A stretch of DNA of 64,000 nt from Lutraria lutraria (GCA_964023205.1 OZ026843.1:2961029-3025028); one strand, 5' to 3'; shown: positions 36,431 to 46,998, counted from the stretch's first letter. Notes: generated by a model not told the origin, from the sequence alone. Made by a program: numbers and translations.

Positions 36431-36985
36431 ATCATTCTATTATAAAAGATTCTTTCCCTCTAAGATATTTTTCAAATGACCTTACATCAGAATGACACAA
36501 ATAAATCATTGTAATGCATAATAAATCATTTCATAATGATATAACTTTCGACGTTTTAAAATCAAATTATAACATTAAAATTAATCCTATAAAGACAACT
36601 AAATAAGGCAAATATGCGTATGTATTTATTCTACAAGACTAATTTTGATGCAAAGCATCAAAGACGGCGCACATGTTGTTTCAAGTACAAGGTATTTTAC
36701 GTAAGAATAAATAATAAATTTTGAGAATGTGGATGTCTAGTGTGAACAAGCTTTTACTTTGATTTGGTCTTCTAGCCTTATCTGACCCATTATAAAATCT
36801 GACCTAGATTTTATTGATGAGCATCATGAAAAATTTTCTAAAAGATTTTGTCATATTTGTAACTAGATTACCCAAGTATGACGAAAGTTGTTTCAAACAT
36901 GCATCATGTTACTATGTGACAAATGAGCAAAAACAAAACCTCTCATGAAAGAGATGTTTCTAAAATGCCAGCCAAGTAGTCATTC

Positions 36986-37228
36986 ATGTTAAAGGTCTCA
37001 ATCAACACAGGTCATACACAGATGATAACTAATTTTCATGTAAAGTTTGAAGATCTTATGCCCCACCGTGCACAAGTTACTTATTGTAAGGAGACTGTTT
37101 TGTTGGCTGAAGGAAAACCATTTGTTCAACCTACCCAACAACAATTGACTTTGTACAAAGCAATATATTCCCACATGTTCGAACTGGGCACATATAAGAA
37201 AAAAAGAAAAGTATGTATAACCAGTTAA
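36986..37228 (+). CDS. unrecognised ORF, possible single exon
   Basis: An 80-codon ORF with a plausible protein composition (MPHRAQVTYCKETVLLAEGK, then a Gln/Thr/Pro run and a basic YKKKRK end) and no similarity I recognise. A good 5' splice site, AAAA-GTATGT, lies at 37210/37211 just after the basic end, so it could be an exon ending there. The upstream acceptor candidate (AAGTAG at 36974-36979) lacks a pyrimidine tract. It lies on the strand opposite to the gene remnant at 39.2-41.6 kb. I cannot assign a function. Confidence 0.3.
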   Translation: MLKVSINTGHTQMITNFHVKFEDLMPHRAQVTYCKETVLLAEGKPFVQPTQQQLTLYKAIYSHMFELGTYKKKRKVCITS

Positions 37229-38009
37229 AATAAATCTATTATCAAAAATGCATTCTTATGCAACAACAAATGTTAAGTTCGTTAAAGAGATTAGTTAAAC
37301 TGATACAAAAATAGTTACTAATTGCACTTTGTGGAGGTATAACAGCACATTCACAAAGTTGAAAGTTTTAAGACGAAATGTGCATTAAATAAGATTTAAA
37401 AAGGAAACATGTACATGAAACAGTACAGTCACAATACTATAAATTCATATTAAACACAGTTGAGCAAATGTGCACTTAAGCTTGAGCAAATAGCATACCT
37501 GAATGTTGCTTTTTATGATAGTGAAAATACAAACTTATACATCACAATACTTAATATAATGTTTTATTTTGCAATATTGATGTTCACAAGAGAAGAAGTT
37601 GCTATGAATATTTTTTAATACATTGAAATAGAAACATATTAGAATTTGCAAAAATTACGTTATATATAATTTGTATCATTAGTTCAGCATTCCTTCGACA
37701 CTTACAACTGGCACAAGTAAAATACTAAAAATTAGTTTTGACAATTAAAACAAAACATTATTATGAAGTATGTGTAATGAAAATATAGTGTTAATAATAA
37801 TAATAATGTTCTTAGATTGGTTATCACAAAGTACATAGCAAGCTAAAATGGGGGATTTAAGATGGCCCTATATCACTGTCATGAGTATTTACTCTAACAA
37901 TCCAAATGGAAAAATCTCAATTGCCTATACAAAGTTTCTATGTTTTATCAGGTGACCAAATTAAATACTGACCTAATTCAGCCACTAATATCTGGTGAAG
38001 ATTGCAAGC

Positions 38010-38560
38010 TCTACTTGGGAAAATAATCAATGGTCAATGGTTTAATAAAAATTAAGTTTTTACAGTTCAAATGGAAAAATGCAATAGGAAAGATTGAATT
38101 GCTTATGATATTATAAGAGTTACAAAAAATAAATTAGCAACATTTATACCAAGACAGTCCTGTAGTCTGGTACACACACAAAAAATATACATACGTTGTA
38201 TTTACAAAGAAATGTAAAGATAACAATAGTGACAGGAGAACTAAAATATAAGAGAACTTTTTTGCACTTTCCTTAAAATATACATTTGAGGAAATAATCA
38301 ATGGCACATGGATTATTAAAAATGATTTTTATGAGTTTAAATGGGAATAAAAAGAAACATGTCAAAGTTGAAAAATTGTTTTTTTATGAGATCATACAAG
38401 TCGTAATGCAAACATGATTAACAACATCTCTACCAAGAAAGTCCTGTAGCCTGGTCTACACAAAACACAGCAAGCAATATATATATACATAGACATATTT
38501 ACTAAGATATGTAAACAACAACAATGGACAAGATAAAGCTCAAAGTCTGATCTTTGGTAA
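38010..38560. repeat. degenerate tandem duplication, unit about 270-285 bp
   Basis: Two diverged copies share AATAATCAATGG (38022 and 38292), then GTTTAAATGG/GTTCAAATGG-like words, then TACCAAGA-AGTCCTGTAG (around 38147 and 38432) and a (T)ACACACA/AATATACATA tail. Spacing drifts from 270 to 284 bp. Pieces just upstream (37895-37990) hint at an older third copy. Confidence 0.6.
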
Positions 38561-39223
38561 GTTTTCTATTACTTTCCAAATGAATATTTACCCCAGATGG
38601 CCCAGTACCTAACTTTAACATAATTTAATGACAGAAAGACTGTTAATATACAGAAGGAAAAAGTATCAGAAAAGTTTATATTTCATTTTGTTATAGATGA
38701 ACTATAGCAATGAAAGTCCTACAGTATAATAAACCAAAGTGTTGTTTTTTACCATACAATAAATATTGTAGCACAATGGCATTTGGTTAGAAATAAATAG
38801 CCATGATCAGTGTTCCTATAATCATTTGTTGGTAAGAAGTTTCATAAATATGAATTGAAGAAATTGACTATTAAGGCAATAATCCTTAATTTTTCTATGT
38901 TTCTTATTAAGTTTACTGATCACTTGCATAACAAACATATATAAAAAAAACATCATGTTGTATTACCTGATTTCTTGGTAAAATTAATTTTCATTTAAAA
39001 AAACAATCATTTTCTAACAGGCAAAAATTGTACTGTGAACACACAAAATTCTATATATTCTTTAGTCATACTATTGTCTAAAATGCTAATTTCTGGTTTT
39101 AGGCTTCTTTCCAAAATGTAATTATACCTTTAAAGCAACAAATATCTAAAATGTAAATATGTTAAATTAGAAAAATATCTGCATGGTAAATTTGCATGTT
39201 CTGAAGAGTATATATTTATTGAT

Positions 39224-39463
39224 TTATTTTTTCACAATATTATAGAAGTTCGTCCCAGAAAATTTTGCTGTAAAATTTACTGGCAACAACTCCACCATGC
39301 TGAACAATAGATCATCATCTTCTTCTTGTGGTAACTTCCCAAATAATTTAACTAAATCATCTTAAGGTAACATCCTTTGAGAAATTGTCTCTAATGACTG
39401 ACAACTTGCATCTGTAAGTTCTTGATCCTTTTGTTCCTTCGCAAGTTGGACATACACCTTCCA
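39224..39463 (-). pseudogene. putative exon with an internal stop, acidic helical segment
   Basis: One frame reads QLAKEQKDQELTDASCQSLE, then SQRMLP, a TAA stop at 39362-39364, and continues DDLVKLFGKLPQEEDDDLLF to a stop near 39224. The continuity on both sides of the stop suggests a single inactivating mutation. The first part also reads well in another frame, with a VCPTC motif, so the frame of the 5' part is uncertain. Family unknown. Confidence 0.4.
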
Positions 39464-39857
39464 CTAACTTCTTCTTGCGACAAGCTGTTAATATATAAAT
39501 AAAACACTTATTTATATATAAACGGGAACACAAAACAACACATGACTGTGTATTCTATACACAATGTCTTTCCCTTTGACAACATATGAAAATCAGTCAG
39601 AACTATTATGTGGTTTATGACCAAAACATATGTTTCCCACACAGACATCCGTATACATGACATTTTAACAATTATTGATTCTATTCATGAACTCGACCAC
39701 TTATCAAGCATAACATTTCCAAATTTAAACAGTTTTTTGGACTATTATAAATTTAATGTAAGCCAGTTTGCATTCAAATCTGAAATATAGAAATTCAAGC
39801 ACTTTTCAGGGTTTGTATGAAACCCACAACTAATAAACAGTGAAAATAAAGTCTAAT

Positions 39858-40054
39858 TCAAAAAGTAGTATGCCTATAGACAAAAAATTCCACACCTTTT
39901 GTACTACAAGCAGTATATGAAGCAACTTCATACAGTGAATCAATTGAATACACCAACTCCTCATCTTTCATTTGCACAGCAAATCACCATTTTTTTAAAT
40001 GTTGTCAACGTCCTCAACTTCTATTGACACAGGTACAGCATCATTGGAAATGAA
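39858..40054 (-). pseudogene. putative exon broken by a stop and frameshift
   Basis: Starts after an acceptor TATTTTCAG and reads FISNDAVPVSIEVEDVDNI to a stop at 39995-39997 beside an A7 run (minus strand). Protein-like sequence resumes in another frame (DEELVYSIDSLYEVAS, then a Cys-Ser-Thr segment ending VEFFVYRH) to a stop at 39858. The A7 tract makes an indel likely, whether in the genome or in sequencing. No family recognised. Confidence 0.4.
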
Positions 40055-40146
40055 CTGAAAATATTAGTATTATAAATTTAAGCTCTGTAAGATATAGTCT
40101 ATGAAGTTTAAAGGATAGGAAATTAAATAGTTCTCAAGTTACTTAC

Positions 40147-40196
40147 AGTTGGAATTACTTGTCTAAATCACCAAAAGTGAATAGTTTTCCTTTATA
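40147..40196 (-). pseudogene. 50-nt putative exon
   Basis: Bounded on the minus strand by an acceptor TGTTTATAG and a consensus donor GTAAGT (40146-40141). It reads YKGKLFTFGDLDK, then an in-frame stop at 40155-40157. The strong splice boundaries on so short an open segment are the best sign that the remnant was a spliced gene. Confidence 0.4.
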
Positions 40197-40417
40197 CTAT
40201 AAACATAATTATTGATTAAAGTTAATAGTCCAAATCAATAATTACTTGTCTTGGACAACTAGTCAAGTGCTTATTTTGCAGACTGTAATTTTGAGTGAGT
40301 CACATTATTGAGAGGTCTTAAGGTAAGTTGTAACTGTATATATATTCAATTTAAATGAGTATGATTTTTTTCATCTACCTTTTCATCTTAACACATACTC
40401 CAAGTGTTAAGCTCAAA

Positions 40418-40588
40418 TTAGACAGTAATGTCTGTGTTTGGAAACAAAGATTGGACAAAAAATGCAGGTGTTGCAGTTTGCATAGTAACCTGATCATAGG
40501 ACTGTATGCTATTAGGAACTGACAATTCAAATTTCAAAAGAGAATCGTTCACTTGACTGAAGCGGACGTGCAACATACTCATAATCAT
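40418..40588 (-). pseudogene. downstream coding-like segment of the gene remnant
   Basis: A 56-codon open frame starting at an ATG cluster. Its composition is protein-like (for example DQVTMQTATPAFFVQSLFPN), but no known domain is recognised. The previous segment's frame overlaps it for about 60 bp, so one frameshift lies near 40540. A donor-like AAAG-GTAGAT follows near 40374. Confidence 0.4.
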
Positions 40589-40631
40589 TCAATAATTGGC
40601 TATGTACTTCATGTACATCATAAAACAATGA

Positions 40632-40949
40632 CTATGAATAAGAAAAGGCAGTTCTTTGAGTATTATTGAAAATATTTGACCAATAACCTGGAGTCAATTC
40701 ATAAGAATGATCTGTATAATGAACAAAAAGAAAATCAAATAACTCATCTAATGTGTCATAAGATAGCAGCACAGCAGTACCATCATTACTGCATAACCCA
40801 TGTCTATTTCTTTCGTGGGAATCAAATAAAAGGAAATGATTAGTTTGAGGATCGATATACAAAGCGATTGTCAAACCATCAACAGTCAAGATTTGGTAAG
40901 GCGACAGTAGGCATGCTTGAGAAATTGCGTCGAAAAATGGCAATTGGCC
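40632..40949 (-). pseudogene. C-terminal half of a C76-like protease (Asp-x-His motif)
   Basis: The ORF is open from an acceptor-like GTTAG at 40950-40954 to a stop near 40632. It contains DPQTNHFLLFDSHERN, in which Asp-Ser-His matches the Asp-x-His catalytic pair of herpesvirus-tegument-type (C76) proteases, and then NDGTAVLLSYDTLDELFDFL, the Gly-Thr-Ala strand and helix that follow it in that family. With the 41562-41191 segment, the Cys to Asp-x-His spacing is about 140 residues, close to the family's usual spacing. The 240-bp gap between the halves is read as an intron. The ORF ends in a stop, after which coding-like sequence continues in the same frame. Confidence 0.6.
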
Positions 40950-41190
40950 CTAACGTAACTCGACAGGTCTGTTGATATTATATAGCCGTAATACATATCT
41001 GAAGCACAGTTCTCAATAAGTTTGGGGCCAAAAGGCCCAAAAGCTAGACTAACAGACCTGCTTAATTAGGGGTCCGGGCATTTTCTATCAATATTTTATA
41101 CACTTTTGATATTCCTAACCGGGCCAAACACATTTCTAACTTAAATCTCCAATTATTGATGAGACAATAAGTCACTGACTCACATCTAGA

Positions 41191-41562
41191 TTAAAACTTC
41201 CTACATGACACTATGCCTGTGTGTTCATTTTTCCTGATAAAATCTAACGTGAGGTAATTATAAGTTTTTAAGCGGCTAAATTGGCCTGCAGTTATTGAGA
41301 ACCCTGCTGAGGTGTACTGTACATCATATAACTGACCCCTAAATGTAGCAACAATCGGCAAATCATTATGTCCAAGGTATCTAAGTTCACCGATGGACTG
41401 AACTATACTTCCATACAAGCGATTTCCTTCATTCAACATACAGTCAATATCAAGACTTATGAACTTAAAAATACTGCAAGGCTGGCATTGAAAAAATGCC
41501 GAAAGAGCGACTAGTGACATTGCAGTACACTGCATTCCATTATACGGTGCAAATTTAGACAA
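41191..41562 (-). pseudogene. N-terminal half of a C76/tegument-deubiquitinase-like protease
   Basis: A 123-codon ORF. Near its start, residues 10-16 read MQCTAMS: a Gln directly before a Cys at residue 12, as expected for the nucleophile of C76-like papain-fold proteases. Further on are the conserved-looking motifs DIDCMLNEGNRLY (an acidic Asn-Glu-Gly helix) and RYLGHNDLP (about residues 61-69). The last few residues before the stop look like read-through into an intron. No start can be fixed: the ORF's first codon is TTG, and an upstream ATG at about 41605 is directly followed by a donor-like GTAAGAAG. In the C76 family this domain cleaves ubiquitin conjugates; activity here is not implied. 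The other half of the domain is at 40949-40632. Confidence 0.6.
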
Positions 41563-41634
41563 CCTTGATGGAAACTACCTACTGTTAAATACTTCTTACC
41601 ATGTTTGTTGACAGTTATCGTTGTTGTCTTTCGT

Positions 41635-41795
41635 GTTCAGTCCACAGGTAACTGTATCATGAATAGATAATAAAAATTAAAAAAAAAAAAAATTAAAAAA
41701 AAAATATTTATTAATATATTAATAAATATTTTTTTAAATTTTTTTTTTTTAAATTTTTATTATCTATTCATGATACAGTTACCTGTGGTTCAGTC
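41635..41795. mobile_element. 145-bp palindromic MITE with 8-bp target-site duplication
   Basis: The element (41643-41787) starts CACAGGTAACTGTATCATGA and ends with its reverse complement. The arms continue through ATAGATAATAAAAATT and A/T-runs to the centre near 41715, differing only in homopolymer lengths. The 8-bp duplication GTTCAGTC flanks it exactly (41635-41642 and 41788-41795). An 8-bp duplication with CA-starting TIRs fits hAT- or P-type cut-and-paste elements; the TIR does not settle which. The perfect duplication and arms mean recent insertion. It lies about 70 bp upstream of the protease ORF. Confidence 0.9.
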
Positions 41796-41960
41796 AGCCA
41801 ATATGGCGGAAAGTGACGCGCTTTAACACGTGGTTAATTGTAACATTTTCATTGGTCGATTGATAGCGTCTGGCTGGAAAATGCTGGCGGAACGAGTTTT
41901 TCGCGAAACGGAGGCAAAATAAAAAAAGAAAATGGAGAAACTGTTTTACGCAGCTAGAAA
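41796..41960 (-). promoter_or_regulatory. possible 5' regulatory region of the protease remnant
   Basis: Contains GCCAATATGGCGG (CCAAT plus a YY1-like ATGGCGG core) at about 41808, several CpGs (GTGACGCGC, TTTTTCGCGAAACG) and a second ATTGG near 41850. It lies just beyond the palindromic MITE, which would separate it from the ORF. Motif-based inference only. Confidence 0.25.
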
Positions 41961-42351
41961 GAAACTGAATTCACGAAACAAAATTCAATAATAACTGCTC
42001 AAAGAATTATATCAATAACGATTTAAACCGTCAGTATGTTTTATCTCCATTGCGTTTTTATTCGCAATCCGTTAAAACGCCAATGCGTTGTATATAAACG
42101 TAATACAAAATATGGTTTTCATAAGGCAAGACTTATATGCATAGTTTGGTCATTGTAACTACAGTTTTCCATTATATAGGCTTGTACGAAGTAAATAAGA
42201 TCAATTGTCGTTGATTTTTTAATTTACCCTATTGTTCTTTTAACAACTGATTTTCAGATAGGCATAAACAAGCTTCTAAAACGTTTTCGGTACTTTTGCG
42301 AAGTTGGGGTAGTAAGGTTTAGAAACGAACGTATAAAAAGAGCGTAGCCTC
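41961..42351. other. unassigned DNA
   Basis: Nothing recognised. Confidence 0.5.
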
Positions 42352-42540
42352 ACCGTTTTGGGAGAAGCTATTATATATACAGAAAACATTTTCAAAGCTT
42401 TGTAGTAACGGTAAAAAACTTTCATTTTAAATATTTTGACATTTTTTATCACTTAATGGATGCATACAATACATATCAGATTGTTTAAAAAAGATTAAAA
42501 AAGAAAGTAAAAATGATTAATAGTACCAGCTTCTCCCGAA
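42352..42540. repeat. possible small inverted-repeat element
   Basis: GGGAGAAGCT near 42358 is matched by AGCTTCTCCC near 42528, with weak pairing beyond. Next to it lies a GC-rich GACGCCGCCG...CGGCGCCGTC pair (42588-42610). No target duplication was seen. Confidence 0.35.
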
Positions 42541-42610
42541 TCGATTACGCAACACCAGTGCGATTTTTTAACAGTATTCAATACTGACGCCGCCGTTCTC
42601 GGCGCCGTCA

Positions 42611-43185
42611 ATGATTACATGTAGTTCACTGTAAATTGTGATTTACGGTACTATGACGCTACCTAACCGTGTGCGATTGAGATATCTGTATGTATTCAAT
42701 GGAATACGTCAACAATGCGCATAAGTTCATCACGTGGCATTTAAGCCGTTTTTAAGATAATTGGAAAAAAGATATTTATACTATTTCCCTAAGATGGATG
42801 AATTATTATGGGTTTGTAAGAAGCCAGACAATGACTTTGAATGTTAATCGGCATATCTTCTTGTATAGTGTCATAAACCTTTATTGATTGAAGTTTGCAC
42901 GATTCCTCGATAAATTAATGGAGAAAAATGGATATCAAAAAAGCCCTATATGTACAAAATGATCATTGAATATGATTATATTACATTGTAGATTCTAAAT
43001 TACTCTTTCTAGTTTCTACAAATGTATATTCTGTTTGCCCGAGTAGTGTGCTCGTCCTGCTATTTGATGATTTATTGTCTACTATGGCGTGTTCAAGTGA
43101 CCGGGGCCTTTCTTAAGATACATATAAGGTAAAAACTTAAAATGCGCGTCATAAAACATACTCGTAAGTTTATTGCAAATACGAC
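42611..43185. other. unassigned AT-rich DNA
   Basis: No ORFs, repeats or RNA-like sequences recognised. Confidence 0.5.
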
Positions 43186-43240
43186 CAGACCTGAGATAAC
43201 GAACACCTGTGAATAGCGGTCACCTCGTAAACCATTCATC
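43186..43240. repeat. fragment related to the 47.7-kb pogo-like repeat
   Basis: ACCTGTGAATAGCGGTCACC then TCGTAAACC parallels ACCTGTGTTAGCGGCTACCT at 47731. This is a short, diverged match. Confidence 0.35.
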
Positions 43241-44833
43241 GTCCTTAAGCGCATTTATTCCTGTACTTGTCTTGAGAAACCCAGGGGTTATCATTTATAA
43301 TGGTTTGCGAATACTCGACCCAAACTGTTTACATTTTATGCTGGTACTGAAAACAAAACGTTATATTGAAGAACGACTTTGGTGAAAATCGCTGAAGTGA
43401 AATATTTCTAAATGAGTCATCGCGTTACAGTAGTTCAATTAGTTTTAAGGATTGGTCTATTTGAAAAGTGTGCATACGATGAAAACGAAGACCACACAGT
43501 CATGTCCACTCTCGAAAGTGCCATTTGTTTATCGGTTTTTATAGATAAAAAAATTACATAACGCAAATATTTTGTCTAGCATGTGAAATTATGAATACGG
43601 AATCAAATAAAGTAATTCTTTGTCTTTGAATAAAGCATTAATCAACGTCGTCAAAGCATGCTACTTTGCGACTTTGAAAAAAAACAATAACAGAATTATT
43701 ACATCTTGAAAAAAAAGTGTCATTCCAGAAATTAAAGTCAAACCTGCGGTCTCTATCAGTTATGAGCTGAGACCACGTGATAAAAAGACCGGGAATTTTA
43801 TTTCGAATAGAAACGTTAGTAGACCACTTCAAACTCTAAATGAAGATCTACGCCCAGTAAAGTCCAGGTTTAAAATTGAATAGGGTTCAAAGTTAGTGCT
43901 TTATTAAGTACCGCATAGCATGCCGTCGTCAATTACCCACTAATTCTATGATTAATTATTGAGTTTAATAGTTCTGGCTCATGTGCATTTTGCGTGTGTT
44001 TTATCAGGTTAGATCTTCTATTAAAAAAACGGTCCGGAAGATATTAAACTTTTATAGACGAGTTCAGCACTCAAAGAAAGCATTGTCCGGTCTACCGTAT
44101 TGATAGGACCGTGAGATTCATATTATTCTATTATATTCGTGAGATTCAGGAAATAATTAACACTTTCTTAATTGATTAGTTGTTTACTATGTGGTTTTAT
44201 GGAACAATACTTAAGGAAGACAGCTGCTTATTCAAACATTTTGCTATAAATGTCATCCTATGTTGGCATTGTCTATACGTTCAAAAGTTCTTAATGTGAT
44301 AAAACCAAGATAACCCTAGTTGGAAATGAATGTAGAATTCATCGCACCACAATAATAACATTGGATCCAATCTAAGATAAGCTTGTTTATTTGTTATGTC
44401 AGTATTTGTTTTTCAATAATTTACTCCATACTTCTATCCGCATTTGCTTAGGTAGCCATGCGCCGACTTGTAAAAATCAATCGACAAAGAGTTTCTTCCC
44501 TTTATCTAAACATTAAACAGGTTTCAGTTGACTTGTATATGCTTTTCGTGCGCTAAAACATGGAACGGGAACTAGGTAATCTGAACATATGATATTTTCT
44601 AAGGGGAATTAATGCATGCTTACAAACAAGTCATCCGGAACACATCGGGACGAGAGATGTTTCGACTGCATCAGAAAGGAACTGTGCACACATAATTACA
44701 ACAATAGGAAATATTTCATTTGAACAACTTTCTGACATCTTTATCGCTTGTAATCGGCATGAAATGAAGATGTTCATATCTTGAAGTTCATTGGGGATTT
44801 CCCTATCTCGTTTGTCATATTTATGCCATTTAT
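43241..44833. other. unassigned AT-rich DNA
   Basis: One short reverse ORF (43638-43832) without motifs; nothing else recognised. Confidence 0.5.
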
Positions 44834-44912
44834 GACGTGTATGATAGACAAACTACGTCACGTGACGACGTATGATAGACAAACTACGTCATGTGATGTC
44901 GTATGATAGACA
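44834..44912. repeat. 31-bp tandem repeat with TACGTCA motifs, 2.4 copies
   Basis: GTATGATAGACAAACTACGT then CA recurs at 44839, 44870 and (partial) 44901. Each full unit contains ACTACGTCA, a CRE half-site, and the first junction contains CACGTGACG (E-box plus CRE half). Near-identical copies. Confidence 0.9.
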
Positions 44913-46998
44913 CTGTTTGCCATTTAGGTTCATCTTGATTGGTCTGCTAATGTTTACTTTCAACTATTCTAGAAGATTATTATAAATCTGATTTTTTTAT
45001 TCTTTGGTCTTAATACATACTGCCATAGCTGTGTGAACGTCCATCATTTAAATAAAGGTTATCATGTGAAAAATGATTATTATTTGATGTAATATAATGA
45101 GGCAAAGTGTCAAACCTATTTTATAAGTCTAACCTATAATTAAATATTGCAAACGATTAACACGTTTGATAATCTGAAATTCTGAGAAAACGAGCACCTA
45201 ATGTTGAAGAAGTAGTGACTTGAAACCAAACGACCAAACGTTTTAAGCTTACAGTTATGTACGAGGCGTATTTCTCAGTTACGGAAATACCTAAGTAGTT
45301 ACGATTGCACCGTAAGGTGACATAAGGTCATCATAAAACTGTCGGTTTGTATGTCGGTCTGTCCAGGGTATGCACACACGACACTGGGATGGACAAGACA
45401 AACAGAGTTGGCATTGGCAAAAACAATGTTGGCATTGTGACTTTGGAACGAGTTTATCACATTAAATTATTGTGTATGTAAACCAACATATTTATTGATG
45501 ACCTTATTTATCTTGTTGGTCATACATGTATGATATCAAAAATAAAATGATCGCTCGAATGATTTCATATAAACTACAATATATCATGACGTCAGCAATC
45601 AATGTTTGATAAATATTATAAACTATTAAGACTAAATATAAACATACTAAACACGTCTTATCCTACACCATGCACATGACTAGCAAACCATCACATTTAA
45701 ATGTATGTATATGACGTCATACACGTAAATAATTTCAAGTCATTAAGGATGTAAATTTCATTCATATCACCAAACATCTCTAGTTCAGTTCCTACGACAA
45801 GCGTAACTACGAAAAAAAACATCAACTGTCGCGAAGTCATTGGAATGAAGCTATCGCTTCTAAAATATGGTCTAAAAAGTTTGATCTAACGAGCCGTGCG
45901 TAAACATATGGGTCCCATTTGCCACTTTGCCAGAATCTTTAATCGAGGAAGCCTGTTAAACACCAGATATCGATTTGAATTCGATCTTTTGAATAAATCA
46001 TGATGGTAAATCAAACGCCACATTAAATCTTGAATTGTTTTACCCGCGCCATTAGTTACACCATAAATATCACGAGTTATGGCTTGTACGCGTTCGTAAC
46101 GTTACACCTCAACCGACTACTTCTTATCTTGTCTGTACCTGGTAAACCAATATATGAGCAACTTGAAATTGCCCGGATATAGAACTTACAAATATGGAGG
46201 CTACCATGAAAAACACCTAGCATGTTAAATTTCTTTACCAACTGAGCATGAGCCTTTGTTTCAACGTTCTGTGGAAAACAAAATATTATACTGCATGCTT
46301 GGAGGACAATTCGACAATGAGAATGCTAGAATTTGTCGTCGATAGACGCCATTTTAAGAATTCAGATCTTTAGCGGTAATATTTCCTTATCAGTAAATTG
46401 GCAGTCGCGTTACAAACATAAGGTGAAGAGGCATATCAAGCTACCGGGTACAGAAAAGGGTTTAGTGAGGTACGAAATGGGTCGATACGCCATTGCGACT
46501 CTAACGGCGTGTATCGTTGAAGGCTTAGCTCAAAGACTTTCTTATTCCGCTCTACGACTCTGGTGGAATAATTCTAATGATCTCAATTACAACCACTCGG
46601 ATTGTGGAGATATATTCCATTTATTTGCTAGTTTTAATTAATAATGATACAGCTGTACACTAGTAGAAGTTATAACTAACAGATGGTTGAAGTTATAGAA
46701 GAATTTATACCAATGCTTACGCAAACATTTCTTTGATGATAAAAACGGACCGGTCAAGTTTTGTTTGCATAAGGTTTTGTGCAAATTTTATTAGAATGAA
46801 ATATTAAGAGAAGTGTGGTTACTTGACCATGTTTACGTGCCATAAATGTTTCAAGTAAGCACATTTTAAAACTAAAAAAGATTGCCACACCTTTGTCAGT
46901 AAAAGATGAATGCTATACGATTGAAATTAGTCTTGGGTCTTTCTGTCAACTTTTAAAACAATGTGCGTATTGTCAATTTTTGGTCCGTTATCTATCTG
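44913..46998. other. unassigned DNA with two CRE palindromes
   Basis: TGACGTCA occurs near 45590 (CATGACGTCAGC) and 45713 (TATATGACGTCATACA). The 102-codon forward ORF at 46333-46641 shows no recognisable domain or splice context. Confidence 0.45.

Larger units (their letters stand above)
36720..40540. other. CpG-depleted block
   Basis: By eye, 37201-39240 contains only about six CpG dinucleotides in 2 kb, while neighbouring regions show several per 200 bp. The block is A-rich on the plus strand and holds the degenerate tandem repeat at 38010-38560, the 36986 ORF, and the downstream segments of the minus-strand gene remnant. Strong CpG loss suggests long-term methylation of a silenced element, or a different origin. 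Confidence 0.6.
39224..41562 (-). pseudogene. decayed multi-exon gene with a C76-like cysteine protease domain
   Basis: Several minus-strand segments in a row read as protein, separated by splice-like junctions but broken by stops and frame changes. In order they are 41562-41191 and 40949-40632 (the two halves of the protease domain), 40588-40418, 40196-40147, 40054-39858 and 39463-39224. Breaks visible: an in-frame stop at 40155-40157; a stop at 39995-39997 next to a seven-T tract (plus strand) with a frame change after it; and an in-frame stop at 39362-39364. The first two segments are listed separately. Related protease domains occur in herpesvirus tegument proteins and, as I recall, in invertebrate genes linked to helicase-bearing mobile elements; which source applies here is unknown. 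The presence of introns and the surrounding repeats suggest an integrated selfish element or an inactivated host gene. The segment grouping is inference. Confidence 0.55.

Noticed and set aside
39608..39790. 60-codon forward ORF inside the remnant region
   Set aside because: Although an acceptor-like ATCAG precedes it, it lies in what reads as an intron of the minus-strand remnant and has no recognisable motif.
46333..46641. 102-codon forward ORF
   Set aside because: No domain, begins at TTG, and no supporting exon borders.
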